From positions 310,001 through 374,000 of the forward strand of contig CAWAOQ010000006.1 of assembly GCA_963783785.1 (NCBI GenBank): a DNA stretch of 64,000 nucleotides, read 5' to 3'. This document shows, one piece after another, positions 1 to 8,604 of the stretch. Source of the stretch: CADEEN01 sp963783785 (GTDB lineage: Bacteria; Pseudomonadota; Gammaproteobacteria; Burkholderiales; Burkholderiaceae_C). Below the pieces are notes generated by a model. That model did no database searches. It was given only the letters and a program-made list of their open reading frames with translations, and was not told where the DNA came from. A program made the position numbers and the translations under genes. How positions within the stretch are numbered: the first letter of the stretch is position 1; each line of letters opens with the position of its first letter.

Positions 1-596
1 TGCAGGGCCTGGCGCACGACGTCTGCGTGCTGACTGGCGACTTTCGTTTCCGCACCTTCGGGCCCTACGCGCCCGCGCTACAGGCGCTGGCACGCTTGCG
101 GCCGCACCTGGGCGAGACAGTCTACGCCGTGCTCGGCAACCACGACACCATCCGCATGGTGCCCGGCATGGAAGCGCTCGGCATCGGCGTGCTGATGAAC
201 GAATCGGTGCGCATCGAGCGCAGCGAGGCCGCGCTGACGCTCGTCGGCATCGACGACGCGCACTACTATCGGACGCACAACTTTCACAAGGCCGCGGCCG
301 ATGTCGCCGCCGATGCCTGCGCGATCCTGCTGTCGCACACGCCGGAGCCCTACCGCCATGCGGCGCACGCCGACTTCAGCCTGATGCTCAGCGGCCATAC
401 CCACGGCGGGCAGATCTGCCTGCCCGGTGGCATACCGATCCTGACCGACTCCGACGCACCGCGCGCCCTCGCTCGCGGCCCGTGGCAGCACCATGGCATG
501 GCCGGCTACACGTCGGTGGGCTGCGGCGCGTCGATCGTCGATGTGCGCTTGAACTGCCCGCCCGAGATCACGCTTCATCGGCTGCACTGCGGATGA
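1..596 (+). CDS. metallophosphoesterase, 5' end outside window
   Basis: C-terminal part of a calcineurin-type phosphoesterase. The frame is open to the left edge, so the GTG at 27 is probably internal. Visible metal-binding motifs are TGDFR near the edge, LGNHDT, LLSHTPE and SGHTHGGQICLPGG, in the order expected for the family; the first DxH block would lie upstream. The GHTHGGQ form is typical of membrane-associated YkuE-like phosphohydrolases. It is convergent with the next gene. The family is certain; the substrate cannot be told. Confidence 0.85.
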   Translation, partial: QGLAHDVCVLTGDFRFRTFGPYAPALQALARLRPHLGETVYAVLGNHDTIRMVPGMEALGIGVLMNESVRIERSEAALTLVGIDDAHYYRTHNFHKAAADVAADACAILLSHTPEPYRHAAHADFSLMLSGHTHGGQICLPGGIPILTDSDAPRALARGPWQHHGMAGYTSVGCGASIVDVRLNCPPEITLHRLHCG

Positions 597-659
597 CGCG
601 GCTCGGCCGCGGCGATGCGCGGCGCCGCAGGCGAAGCAGGTGCGGACGGCCCCCGGGCC

Positions 660-1163
660 TCAGTACGGGCGGTCCCGCAGCCCCAGCCGGAACAGCAGGC
701 GGGCCAACGGAATCTCGAGCGCGAAGAAGACCAGCGTGATGACTGCCACCTGCAGCCACGACAGACCGAGCGTGCCGCGGATCACCAGCAGCGGCAGCAA
801 CGCCTCGGGGATCTGATCGATCCCAGTGGCCCGTCCGCTGGGAGTGATGCCGAGTCGCCGCTTCACGAAGCTCGACAGGGCATCGCCCACCATCGCCAGG
901 GCACCGACCTCGGCGCCCAGACGGAGCGAGAAACCCAGCAGTTCGGCCGCGATGGCGGCGCCGGCAACTGCAGCGACGAAACCGCGCACCGTCTTCGACG
1001 CCCCGAGCAGCGGCCGGCCGTCGACGAATCGCCAGCCGGCATCCAGCGGCGCGCTCCAGCGCCTGCCAAACAGATGCTTTGCGGCAATCGGCGCCGAGTT
1101 GGCCACGCCCAGCAGCAGCAGCAACCGCACGCTCAACCAGAGGTCGTCCATGGTCGTTGTCAT
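660..1163 (-). CDS. CDP-archaeol synthase (CarS/DUF46)-like membrane protein
   Basis: A 167-residue integral membrane protein with about four or five hydrophobic segments. It carries FVDGRPLLGASKTVRG and GDALSSFVKRRLGI followed by GxDQIPE, the signature of the CDP-archaeol synthase / CTP-dependent cytidylyltransferase family. In archaea the family makes CDP-archaeol. Bacterial homologues carry the same name, but the lipid substrate in a bacterium without archaeol is unknown. The ATG at 1163 is used; a second in-frame ATG lies at 1151. It is convergent with the phosphoesterase. Confidence 0.75.
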   Translation of the reverse strand: MTTTMDDLWLSVRLLLLLGVANSAPIAAKHLFGRRWSAPLDAGWRFVDGRPLLGASKTVRGFVAAVAGAAIAAELLGFSLRLGAEVGALAMVGDALSSFVKRRLGITPSGRATGIDQIPEALLPLLVIRGTLGLSWLQVAVITLVFFALEIPLARLLFRLGLRDRPY

Positions 1164-1256
1164 CGTAGCCTCGCGCGGGCTCGGCGCGCAGAAAATGGCG
1201 TTTCAACCTTCCTGCGTTCGCAGCGTAGGCGCTGCCGCCGTCCGGTCAAGCCGGCG

Positions 1257-2376
1257 TCATGCGCCGCTCAGTTCGGCACGCACCCGCTCGGCGATCGCCA
1301 GCGCCGCGGTCAGCCCCGGCGACTCGATGCCGAACAGGTTGACCAGGCCCGGCACGCCGTGCACCTCGGCGCCGTCGATCGCGAAGTCCTGCGCGGGTTC
1401 GCCTTGCCGGCTGAGCTTCGGGCGCACGCCGCTGTAGTCGGGCTGCAGGCTGCCGTCGGGCAGGCTGGGCCAATAGCGGCGGATCGCGGCGTAGAAGCCG
1501 TCGCCGCGCGTGGCGTCGACGGTGTAGTCGATCGGCCCCTCGTCGGGCAACCACTCGGTGTCGGGACCGAAGCGGCCCTGCCCGGCGAGGTCGAGCGTCA
1601 GGTGCACGCCCAGACCGGCGGCCTCGTGCATCGGGTAGATCAGGCGCGAGAACGGCGCGCGCACGCCGCTCAACGCGAAGTAGTTGCCTTTGCAGCGGTG
1701 GGTGGCGCGCACGTGCGCGGGCGCCAGGCCGTCGATGCGCGCAGCGACCTCGCTGGCGGCCAGGCCGGCGGCGTTGACGAGACAGCGCGCCTGCAGGCGC
1801 ATCGGCTCGGCGCCGCCAACGTCGAGCACGAAGCCGTCCGGCACGCGCTTGCGCCGCAACGAGCGGGCTTTGCAGCGCAAGCATCGCGCCGTGGTCCTCG
1901 GCCTCGCCGAGCAGGCTGAGCATGAAGCCGTGGCTGTCGACGATGCCGGTGACGGTGGAGTGCAGCGCGGCAACGGCATGCAACGCCGGCTCGAGTGCGC
2001 GCGCCGAGGCGCCGTCGATCACCTGCAGGCCTTCGACACCGTTGGCCTGGGCATTGCGGGCCAACTGTTCGAGGGCGGGAAGCTGGTCGTCGTGCGTGGC
2101 CACCAGCAGCTTGCCGCACAGGCGATGGGCGACGCCACGCGACTCGCAATACGGAACCAGCATGCGCCGACCCTCGACGCACAGCCGCGTCTTCAGCCAG
2201 TCGGCCTGCGAATACAACCCGGCGTGGATGACCTCGCTGTTGCGCGCGCTGGTGATGCTGCCGATCGCGCCGAGCGCCTCGACGATCACGACCTCGCGGC
2301 CGGCCCGGGCCAGCGCCCGCGCGATCGCCAGGCCGACGACGCCGGCACCGACCACGACGGTGTCGACCTGCTCCAC
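1257..2376 (-). CDS. FAD-dependent oxidoreductase, L-2-hydroxyglutarate dehydrogenase-like (frameshifted)
   Basis: DAO-family flavoprotein. The N-terminus has the Rossmann dinucleotide motif VVVGAGVVGLAIARAL, then ARNSEVIHAGLY, as in L-2-hydroxyglutarate oxidase/dehydrogenase. The reading frame changes at about 1850-1870: the N-terminal half (2376 to about 1860) and C-terminal half (about 1855 to 1257, ending GLTAALAIAERVRAELSGA) are in different frames but together give one full-length protein of about 373 residues. The span is 3n+1, consistent with a one-base insertion. It follows the TetR gene by two bases and is probably the last gene of the paa transcript. A role linked to dicarboxylate intermediates is inference. 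Confidence 0.75.
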
Positions 2377-2378
2377 GC

Positions 2379-3023
2379 TCAGGCACTCTCGGCGACGGTC
2401 GCCCGCGCGCGGCGCTTGCGCGCCACCACGGGCGGCGGGCTGACGGCCGGCAGCCCGCCGAAGAACAGCTCGGCAACGATCGGCGCCAGCGTGTCATGCG
2501 TCAGCGTGCCCCGGGGCTTCATCCACGTGAAGGTCCAGTTGATCATGCCGAACAGCAGCATCGCCAGCGGTGTGGCCAGCGGCGCGAGATCAGGCCGCAC
2601 GCGCGCGATCGCCGCGGCGAAGGCCGTCACGACGCGGCGCTGGCCGCCTTCGACCTGCGCGCGCTCGGTGTCGTGCAGGAACTTGACGTCTTCGGTCAGC
2701 ACGCGATGCTCGTGCTGCGCATCGGCGTACGCCGCCGTGAAGCGGCGGATCAGCGCGTCGAGTTCCGCCGCCGGCGCCAGCCGCTCGGCCTTCACCGCGG
2801 CGACCAGCGCTTCGAGCCGCGCCACGTGGTCGCCGGCGATCTGCGCCAGCAGCGCATGCTTGTCGCGCACGTAGTGGTACAGCGTGGCCTTGCTGACCGC
2901 ACAGGCCGCGGCGACCTCGTTCATCGACGCCGCGGTGTAGCCGCGGCGCGCGAACAACTCGGCCGCGCGGGCCAGGATCAGCGCGCGCTGGTCGTCGTAG
3001 GTGGCGGCACGGGTGCGGGCCAT
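2379..3023 (-). CDS. TetR family regulator, probable PaaR-type repressor of the paa operon
   Basis: A 214-residue TetR/AcrR protein. The N-terminal helix-turn-helix lies at about residues 15-60 (ILARAAELFARRGY, then VSKATLYHYVRDK), followed by an all-helical ligand domain. It lies one base after paaE in the same direction, so it is probably co-transcribed. Betaproteobacterial phenylacetate clusters often carry a TetR regulator responding to phenylacetyl-CoA. The palindrome at 9433-9448 in the paaG/paaY intergenic region is a plausible operator. The ligand and target are inferred from context. Confidence 0.8.
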   Translation of the reverse strand: MARTRAATYDDQRALILARAAELFARRGYTAASMNEVAAACAVSKATLYHYVRDKHALLAQIAGDHVARLEALVAAVKAERLAPAAELDALIRRFTAAYADAQHEHRVLTEDVKFLHDTERAQVEGGQRRVVTAFAAAIARVRPDLAPLATPLAMLLFGMINWTFTWMKPRGTLTHDTLAPIVAELFFGGLPAVSPPPVVARKRRARATVAESA

Positions 3024-3024
3024 T

Positions 3025-4101
3025 TCAGCGTTCGTCGAACGACAGCACGACGCGGTCGGTCAGCGGATGGGCCTGGCAGGTCAGCACGAAGCCGGCGGCC
3101 ACCTCGTTCTTGTCGAGTGCGAAGTTGCGCTCCATGCGCACCTGCCCTTCCATCAGCTTGGCGCGGCAAGTGCCGCACACGCCCGACGTGCAGGAGAACG
3201 GCACCTCGAGCCCGGCCGCGGAGGCGCAGTCGAGGATGCTCGGCTGGTCCTTGCGGAACTCGATCTCGCGCCGCATGCCGTCGCGGATGATGACGATGCG
3301 GGCGTTGTCGGCGTCGCCCGGCAGGGCCTGGTGCACGACGGCGCCGCCGGCCTGCGGCGCCAGGCCGAAGCGCTCGATGTGGATCCGGCTCTCGGGCACG
3401 CCGGCGGCCAGCAGCGCCGCCTCGGCCTCGTCGTTCATCTGGAACGGACCGCAGACGTAGACGTGGTCGATGCCCGCCGCCGGCACCACGCTGGCCAGCA
3501 ACTCGGCGATCTTGTCGCGATTCATGAGGCCCATGTTGATGGCCGCGTCGGTCGGCTCGTCGGAGAACACATGGTGCAGCACCAGCCGCGTCATGTACCG
3601 GTTCTTCAGGTCCTCGAGTTCCTCCTTGAACATCGTCGAACGCAGCATGCGGTTGCCGTAGATCAGCGTGAAGCGCGACTTCGGCTCGCGCGCCAGCACG
3701 GTCTTCATGATCGACAGGATCGGCGTGATGCCGCTGCCGCCGGCGATCCCGACATGGTGCCGGTGCGCGGCGGCGTCCAGCGGCACGAAGAAGCGGCCTT
3801 GCGGCGCCATCACGCTGATCGTGTCGCCGGGCCGGAGTCGTTCGTTGATCCAGTTCGAGAACACGCCGCCCCTGACCTTGCGCACGCCGACGCGCAGTTC
3901 GCCATCGTCGACACCGGCACAGATGGAGTAGGAACGCCGCAGGTCCTGGCCGTCGATGGTCTTGCGCAGCGTCAGGTACTGGCCCTGCGTGAAACCGAAC
4001 ACCTCGCGCAGCCCGGCCGGCACGTCGAAGCTGACGATCACCGCCTCGGCGGTGTCGGGTTCGATGCGGCGCACCGACAACTCGTGGAACAGGCTCGACA
4101 T
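3025..4101 (-). CDS. paaE: phenylacetyl-CoA 1,2-epoxidase reductase subunit PaaE
   Basis: A 358-residue NAD(P)H:flavin/ferredoxin reductase feeding electrons to the PaaAC di-iron epoxidase. The order is an FAD-binding barrel (RRSYSIC), an NAD(P)-binding domain (GIAGGSGITPILSIMK, YVCGPFQMNDE), and a C-terminal plant-type 2Fe-2S ferredoxin domain with CTSGVCGTC plus a distal Cys in VLTCQAHP. The ATG at 4101 (MSSLFHEL) was chosen over longer in-frame options because it matches the family N-terminus and lies just after paaD. Length is normal for PaaE. Confidence 0.95.
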   Translation of the reverse strand: MSSLFHELSVRRIEPDTAEAVIVSFDVPAGLREVFGFTQGQYLTLRKTIDGQDLRRSYSICAGVDDGELRVGVRKVRGGVFSNWINERLRPGDTISVMAPQGRFFVPLDAAAHRHHVGIAGGSGITPILSIMKTVLAREPKSRFTLIYGNRMLRSTMFKEELEDLKNRYMTRLVLHHVFSDEPTDAAINMGLMNRDKIAELLASVVPAAGIDHVYVCGPFQMNDEAEAALLAAGVPESRIHIERFGLAPQAGGAVVHQALPGDADNARIVIIRDGMRREIEFRKDQPSILDCASAAGLEVPFSCTSGVCGTCRAKLMEGQVRMERNFALDKNEVAAGFVLTCQAHPLTDRVVLSFDER

Positions 4102-4112
4102 CGTGCGCGGCG

Positions 4113-4604
4113 TCAGATCGGCTTGAAGTGCTCGAACGGTTCGCGGCAGTCCAGGCAGCGGTGCAAGGCCTTGCAGGCCGTGGAGCCGAACGCGGACAGC
4201 CGCTCGGTGCGAGCGCTGCCGCAGCGCGGGCAGGCCACCGCCTCGGCGCGGCGCAGGATGCGGATCGGCGCGCCCTGCCCCGCTGCCACGGGGCCGGGCG
4301 GCGCGATGCCGTACTCGCGCAGCTTGCGCTTGCCCGCCTCGCTGATCCAGTCGGTGGTCCAGGCCGGCGCACGCTGCATCGTCACCCGCGTCGGGCCCAG
4401 GCCGGCGCCATCGAGCGCGTCGATGACGCTGCGCTCGATGACTTCGGTCGCCGGGCAGCCGCTGTAGGTGGGCGTCAGCACCACCTGCAGGCCGCTGCCC
4501 TCGGCGCGCACGTCGCGCACGATGCCCAGGTCGCGCAGCGACAGCGCCGGCACCTCGGGATCGGGCACCAGGTCCAGCACGGCCCAGGCGGCCTGCACGT
4601 TCAC
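4113..4604 (-). CDS. paaD: 1,2-phenylacetyl-CoA epoxidase subunit PaaD
   Basis: A 163-residue MIP18/DUF59-type protein needed for maturation or function of the PaaABCE complex. The N-terminal DUF59 part is AWAVLDLVPDPEVPALSLRDLGIV with TPTYSGCPAT. The C-terminus has a Cys-rich zinc-ribbon-like segment (ACPRCGS ... CKALHRCLDC). The GTG start at 4604 overlaps the paaC stop as GTGA; a second GTG lies one codon upstream. This indicates translational coupling with paaC. Confidence 0.93.
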   Translation of the reverse strand: MNVQAAWAVLDLVPDPEVPALSLRDLGIVRDVRAEGSGLQVVLTPTYSGCPATEVIERSVIDALDGAGLGPTRVTMQRAPAWTTDWISEAGKRKLREYGIAPPGPVAAGQGAPIRILRRAEAVACPRCGSARTERLSAFGSTACKALHRCLDCREPFEHFKPI

Positions 4605-5386
4605 CACGCGCCTCCGGGGAAACTGCGCTGCAGGAACTGCATCTCGGCCAGCATGCGGCCCATGTGCTCGCTGTGCACGCCCAGCGTGCCGGTGCTGCGG
4701 AAGGCAGCCTCGGCCGGTGCGGCGAGCCGCGCTGCGTCGAACACCGCGGCGATCTCGGCCTGCCAGGCTTCGCGCAATGCGCTGCGTGCGGGCCCGAGGC
4801 CGCTGGCCACCGCCGCGTCGTCGATCGCATCGGCGGCGAACATCTCCGGCACGAAGCGCCACAGCTCGGCCAGCGCCTTCTCGACGCGCCGGCGCGATTC
4901 GTCGGTGCCGTCGGCCAGCCGCACGACCCAGTCGGCCGCGTGCTGCTGGTGGTAGCGCGCTTCCTTGACGGCCTTGCCGGCGATCGCGGCCAGCTCGGCG
5001 TCGCTCGATTGCTGCAACGTGTCCCAGTGCAGCTTGAGCCAGGTGCCGAGCATCAGGTTGCGCAAGACCGTGAAGGCGAAGTCGCCGCGCGGCAGTTCCG
5101 CCATCGTCAGGTTGCGGTAGTCGCGCTCGTCGCGCAGGAAGGCGAGCTGGTCTTCGTCCAACGTGCGATCGCGGCCCTGCCCTTCGATCTGGCCGGCACG
5201 CGTGAGCAGCGCGCGCGTCTGCCCGATCAGGTCGAGCGCGACGTTGGTCAGCGCGATGTCCTCCTCGAGCACCGGCCCGTGGCCGCACCACTCGCCCAGC
5301 CGCTGGCCGAGGATCAGGCAGGTGTCGGCAATGCGCAGCAGGTACTCCACCTGCGGCGTGAAGTCGAGCGAGATCGAGGCAGTCAT
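4601..5386 (-). CDS. paaC: 1,2-phenylacetyl-CoA epoxidase structural subunit PaaC
   Basis: A 261-residue ferritin-like helical protein, the non-catalytic partner that scaffolds PaaA. The start ATG at 5386 (MTASISLDFTP) lies at the edge of the tandem repeat, so the longer frame to 5413 would translate repeat sequence and is rejected. Recognisable segments are LGQRLGEWCGHGPVLEEDIALTN (residues about 20-42) and EARYHQQHAADW. The gene is separated from paaB by about 160 bases of repeat, unlike the overlaps elsewhere in the operon. Confidence 0.94.
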   Translation of the reverse strand: MTASISLDFTPQVEYLLRIADTCLILGQRLGEWCGHGPVLEEDIALTNVALDLIGQTRALLTRAGQIEGQGRDRTLDEDQLAFLRDERDYRNLTMAELPRGDFAFTVLRNLMLGTWLKLHWDTLQQSSDAELAAIAGKAVKEARYHQQHAADWVVRLADGTDESRRRVEKALAELWRFVPEMFAADAIDDAAVASGLGPARSALREAWQAEIAAVFDAARLAAPAEAAFRSTGTLGVHSEHMGRMLAEMQFLQRSFPGGAW

Positions 5387-5540
5387 CTCAGGCCAGCGCC
5401 GGGCCGCTCCCAAGCGGCCTGAGCTCCCCTCGGGGGACGCGAACGAAGTGAGCTGGGGGCGGACATCTCAGGCCAGCGCCGGGCCGCTCCCAAGCGGCCT
5501 GAGCTCCCCTCGGGGGACGCGAACGAAGTGAGCTGGGGGC
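5384..5540. repeat. tandem GC-rich palindromic repeat between paaC and paaB
   Basis: Two copies of a unit of about 77 bp, identical by eye, repeat with an 80-bp period (first at 5384-5460, second at 5464-5540). Each contains CTCCCCTCGGGGGACG and GGGCCGCTCCCAAGCGGCC, both able to fold back. The same architecture recurs at 12836-12910 and 39424-39541. The tandem copies fill the only large gap inside the paaABCDE genes. The first unit includes the paaC start codon at its edge. Confidence 0.9.
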
Positions 5541-5548
5541 CGTCATGA

Positions 5549-5842
5549 CTACATGTGGTCGACTTCGGACGGCAGCTTGTAGAAGCTCGGGTGGCGGTAC
5601 ACCTTGTCTTCCATCGGGTCGAAGTACATCGCCTTGTCGCCCGGGTCGCTGGCCACGATCTGGTCGGAGCGCACGACCCACACGCTGCAACCCTCCTGGC
5701 GCCGCGTGTAGACGTCGCGCGCCAGCTGGATCGCCATCTTCGGGTCGGCCGCATGCAGGCTGCCGCAGTGCTTGTGATCCAGGCCCGCCTTGGTGCGCAC
5801 GAACACCTCCCACAGCGGCCATTCGAGATTCGCTTCGCTCAT
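5549..5842 (-). CDS. paaB: 1,2-phenylacetyl-CoA epoxidase subunit PaaB
   Basis: A 97-residue PaaB with the family hallmarks WPLWEVFVRTKAGLDHKHCG and ARDVYTRRQEGCSVWVVRS, ending in MYFDPMEDKVYRHPSFY. PaaB bridges PaaAC heterotetramers in the epoxidase complex. The ATG at 5842 overlaps the paaA stop (ATGA), so the long upstream extension of the frame is not used. Confidence 0.95.
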   Translation of the reverse strand: MSEANLEWPLWEVFVRTKAGLDHKHCGSLHAADPKMAIQLARDVYTRRQEGCSVWVVRSDQIVASDPGDKAMYFDPMEDKVYRHPSFYKLPSEVDHM

Positions 5843-6828
5843 GCGGCCTCCTTCATCGACTGCCTGGCGGCGTGCGCCAGTGCCGCCTCGCGCACCCAGG
5901 CCCCGTCGTCCCAGGCCTTGACGCGCGCGGCCAGGCGTTCGCGGTTGCAGGCGCCGTCGCCGCCGACGACGCGCCAGAACTCGGACCAGTCGATGGCGCC
6001 GTGGTCCCAGTGCCCGCGCGCGTCGTTCCAGCGCAGTTCGGGGTCGGGCAGGGTCACGCCGAGCACCTTGGCCTGATCGACCGCGGCGTCGACGAACTTC
6101 TGCCGCAGCGTGTCGTTGGAGACGCGCTTGATGCCCCAGCGCATGCCTTGCGCCGAGTTCGGGCTCTGGTCGTCGGGCGGGCCGAACATCATCAGGCACG
6201 GCCACCACCAGCGGTCGACGGCGTCCTGCACCATCGCCCGTTGCGCGTCGGTGCCGTCACGCATCATCACCAGCAGGCTGTCGAAGCCCTGCCGCTGGTG
6301 GAAGCTCTCCTCGCGGCAGATGCGGATCATCGCGCGGGCATACGGCGCATACGAGCAGCGGCAGATCGGCACCTGGTTCATGATCGCCGCACCGTCGACC
6401 AGCCAGCCGATGGTGCCGATGTCGGCCCAGGTCAGCGTCGGGTAGTTGAAGATCGAGCTGTACTTGGCACGGCCGCCGTGCAGTGCATCGATCATCTGGT
6501 CGCGGCTGGTGCCCAGCGTCTCGGCCGCGGCGTACAGGTACAGGCCGTGGCCGCCCTCGTCCTGCACCTTGGCCAGCAGGATCGCCTTGCGCTTGAGCGT
6601 CGGCGCACGGGTGATCCAGTTGCCCTCGGGCAGCATGCCGACGATCTCCGAGTGCGCGTGCTGGCTGATCTGGCGCAGCAGCGTCTTGCGGTAGTTGTCG
6701 GGCATCCAGTCCTTGGCTTCGATGAAGTCGCCGGCGTCGATGCGGGCATCGAAACGCTGCTGCAGCGCGGCGTCCTCGAGCGCGGAAGCTTCTTCCTTCG
6801 GTGCGGTGTCCATCGCCTGCGTGTACAT
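5839..6828 (-). CDS. paaA: 1,2-phenylacetyl-CoA epoxidase catalytic subunit PaaA
   Basis: A 329-residue ferritin-like di-iron oxygenase subunit. It inserts one oxygen atom into phenylacetyl-CoA to give the ring 1,2-epoxide. Candidate iron ligands are seen in HSEIVGMLPEGNW, KVQDEGGHGLYLY and REESFHQRQGF, all conserved in the family. The substrate-pocket region WWWPCLMMFGPPD is also present. It starts nine bases after paaK and overlaps paaB by four. Confidence 0.96.
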   Translation of the reverse strand: MYTQAMDTAPKEEASALEDAALQQRFDARIDAGDFIEAKDWMPDNYRKTLLRQISQHAHSEIVGMLPEGNWITRAPTLKRKAILLAKVQDEGGHGLYLYAAAETLGTSRDQMIDALHGGRAKYSSIFNYPTLTWADIGTIGWLVDGAAIMNQVPICRCSYAPYARAMIRICREESFHQRQGFDSLLVMMRDGTDAQRAMVQDAVDRWWWPCLMMFGPPDDQSPNSAQGMRWGIKRVSNDTLRQKFVDAAVDQAKVLGVTLPDPELRWNDARGHWDHGAIDWSEFWRVVGGDGACNRERLAARVKAWDDGAWVREAALAHAARQSMKEAA

Positions 6829-6837
6829 CGCGGCTCC

Positions 6838-8145
6838 TCACTTGGGGCGCTTGTCGACCACGCGTCGAGCCTTGCCCACGAGCGTGCGCTCGATCGATTC
6901 GGGCATCTCGACGCTGACCGTCGTGCTGACGCCGATCAGCGACTTGATCTGATGCTGCAGCGCCGCCCCGATCAGCGCACGGTCGGTGCCGACGTGCTGC
7001 GGCAGCACCTCGCAGCGCACCTCGACCTCGTCGAGGTGGCCATCGCGCGTGACGACCAACTGGTACTGGCCCGACAGCTGACCCTGCCTGAGCACCAGCT
7101 CCTCGATCTGCGTCGGGAACAGGTTGACGCCGCGAATGATCAGCATGTCGTCCGAGCGGCCGACGATCTTGCCCATGCGGCGCATCGACCGCGCCGTCGG
7201 CGGCAGCAGCCGTGTCAGGTCGCGCGTGCGGTAGCGGATCACCGGCAACGCCTGCTTGGTCAGCGTGGTGAATACCAGCTCGCCCTCGCTGCCTTCGGGC
7301 AGCACCGCGCCGGTGTCGGGATCGACGATCTCCGGATAGAAATGGTCTTCCCAGAGTACCGGGCCGTCCTTGGTCTCGATGCACTCGCAGGCCACACCCG
7401 GACCCATCACTTCCGACAGGCCGTAGATGTCGATCGCGTCGAGGCCGGCCGACTGCTCGATGTCGGCCCGCATCGCCTCGGTCCACGGCTCGGCGCCGAA
7501 GATGCCGACCTTCAGCGAACTTGCACGCGGGTCCAGACCCTGGCGCAGCATCTCCTCGATGATCACCTGCATGTAGCTCGGCGTGACCATGATGATGTCG
7601 GGCTTGAAGTCGGTGATCAGTTGCACCTGCTTCTCGGTCTGCCCGCCCGACATCGGGATCACCGTGCAACCCAGCCGCTCGGCCCCGTAGTGCGCGCCGA
7701 GGCCGCCAGTGAACAGGCCGTAGCCGTAGGCCACGTGCGCGATGTCGCCGGCCCGGCCGCCGGCGGCACGGATCGAGCGCGCCATCAGATCGGCCCAGGT
7801 GTCGATGTCGGCCTGGGTGTAGCCGACCACCGTCGGCTTGCCGGTGGTGCCACTCGAGGCATGCACGCGCACCACCTTCTCGCGCGGCACCGCGAACATG
7901 CCGAACGGGTAGTTGTCGCGCAGGTCCTTCTTGGTCGTGAACGGAAACTTCGCCAGGTCGGCCAGCGATTTGCAGTCCGACGGCTGCACGCCGCTGGCAT
8001 CGAAGGCACGTCGATAGTGCGGCACATGCTCGTAGGCATCGGCCAGGGTCTTGCGCAGGCGCTGCAGTTGCAGCGATTGCAGCTCGTCCTGGCTGGCGCG
8101 CTCGATCGGCTCGAGCTCGCCGCGGGCGGAGGTCTTCACCGGCAT
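6838..8145 (-). CDS. paaK: phenylacetate-CoA ligase PaaK
   Basis: A 435-residue adenylate-forming enzyme that activates phenylacetate with ATP and CoA, the entry step of the pathway. Motifs are the phosphate-binding loop ASSGTTGKPTVVGYT, YGLSEVMGPGVACEC and RTRDLTRLLP, with the small C-terminal domain RSDDMLIIRGVNLFPTQIEE. GGGAG precedes the ATG at 8145. Length is standard for PaaK (about 430-440). Confidence 0.96.
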   Translation of the reverse strand: MPVKTSARGELEPIERASQDELQSLQLQRLRKTLADAYEHVPHYRRAFDASGVQPSDCKSLADLAKFPFTTKKDLRDNYPFGMFAVPREKVVRVHASSGTTGKPTVVGYTQADIDTWADLMARSIRAAGGRAGDIAHVAYGYGLFTGGLGAHYGAERLGCTVIPMSGGQTEKQVQLITDFKPDIIMVTPSYMQVIIEEMLRQGLDPRASSLKVGIFGAEPWTEAMRADIEQSAGLDAIDIYGLSEVMGPGVACECIETKDGPVLWEDHFYPEIVDPDTGAVLPEGSEGELVFTTLTKQALPVIRYRTRDLTRLLPPTARSMRRMGKIVGRSDDMLIIRGVNLFPTQIEELVLRQGQLSGQYQLVVTRDGHLDEVEVRCEVLPQHVGTDRALIGAALQHQIKSLIGVSTTVSVEMPESIERTLVGKARRVVDKRPK

Positions 8146-8169
8146 CGTCGTCTCCCGAAAATCCGCGCG

Positions 8170-8604
8170 TCAGGGCGGCAGGACAGGCTTGCCCCTGATC
8201 GTGTGCGAGCGGCCGCGGAATACCGCCACGCGCTTGCCGTGCTGGTTGCTGACCTCGGTGTCGTACAGGCCGGTGCGCCCGGTCTTGGACACCTCGTGGC
8301 AGGTGGCGGTGAGTTCATCGCCCAGGTGGCTCGGCGCCATCAGGTCGATCGAGAACCCCGAGGCCACGGTCCATTCGTTGTAGGAGTTGCAGGCGTAGGC
8401 GAAGGCCGAGTCGGCCAGCACCGCGATCAGGCCGCCGTGGCAGATGTCGTGGCCGTTGAGCATGTCCTCGCGCACCGTCATCGTCAGCACCGCGCGGCCG
8501 GGCGTGACGCTGAGGATCTGGATGCCGAGCGACTTGGACGCGCGGTCGTTGGCGAACATGCCCTCGCGCACGAGGTCGGCGGTCTGCTGTGGTGTCATGG
8601 TCAT
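8170..8604 (-). CDS. paaI: hydroxyphenylacetyl-CoA thioesterase PaaI
   Basis: A 144-residue hotdog-fold thioesterase. The motif NGHDICHGGLIAVLADSAFAYACNS contains the conserved HGG and catalytic Asp region of the PaaI family. It is thought to salvage CoA from dead-end ring-hydroxylated CoA esters. The ATG at 8604 overlaps the paaG stop as ATGA; an internal ATG at 8598 is the alternative. Confidence 0.93.
   Translation of the reverse strand: MTMTPQQTADLVREGMFANDRASKSLGIQILSVTPGRAVLTMTVREDMLNGHDICHGGLIAVLADSAFAYACNSYNEWTVASGFSIDLMAPSHLGDELTATCHEVSKTGRTGLYDTEVSNQHGKRVAVFRGRSHTIRGKPVLPP

Noticed and set aside
5384..5540. Possible CRISPR array
   Set aside because: Only two contiguous copies of an 80-bp unit, no spacers of uniform size and no cas genes.
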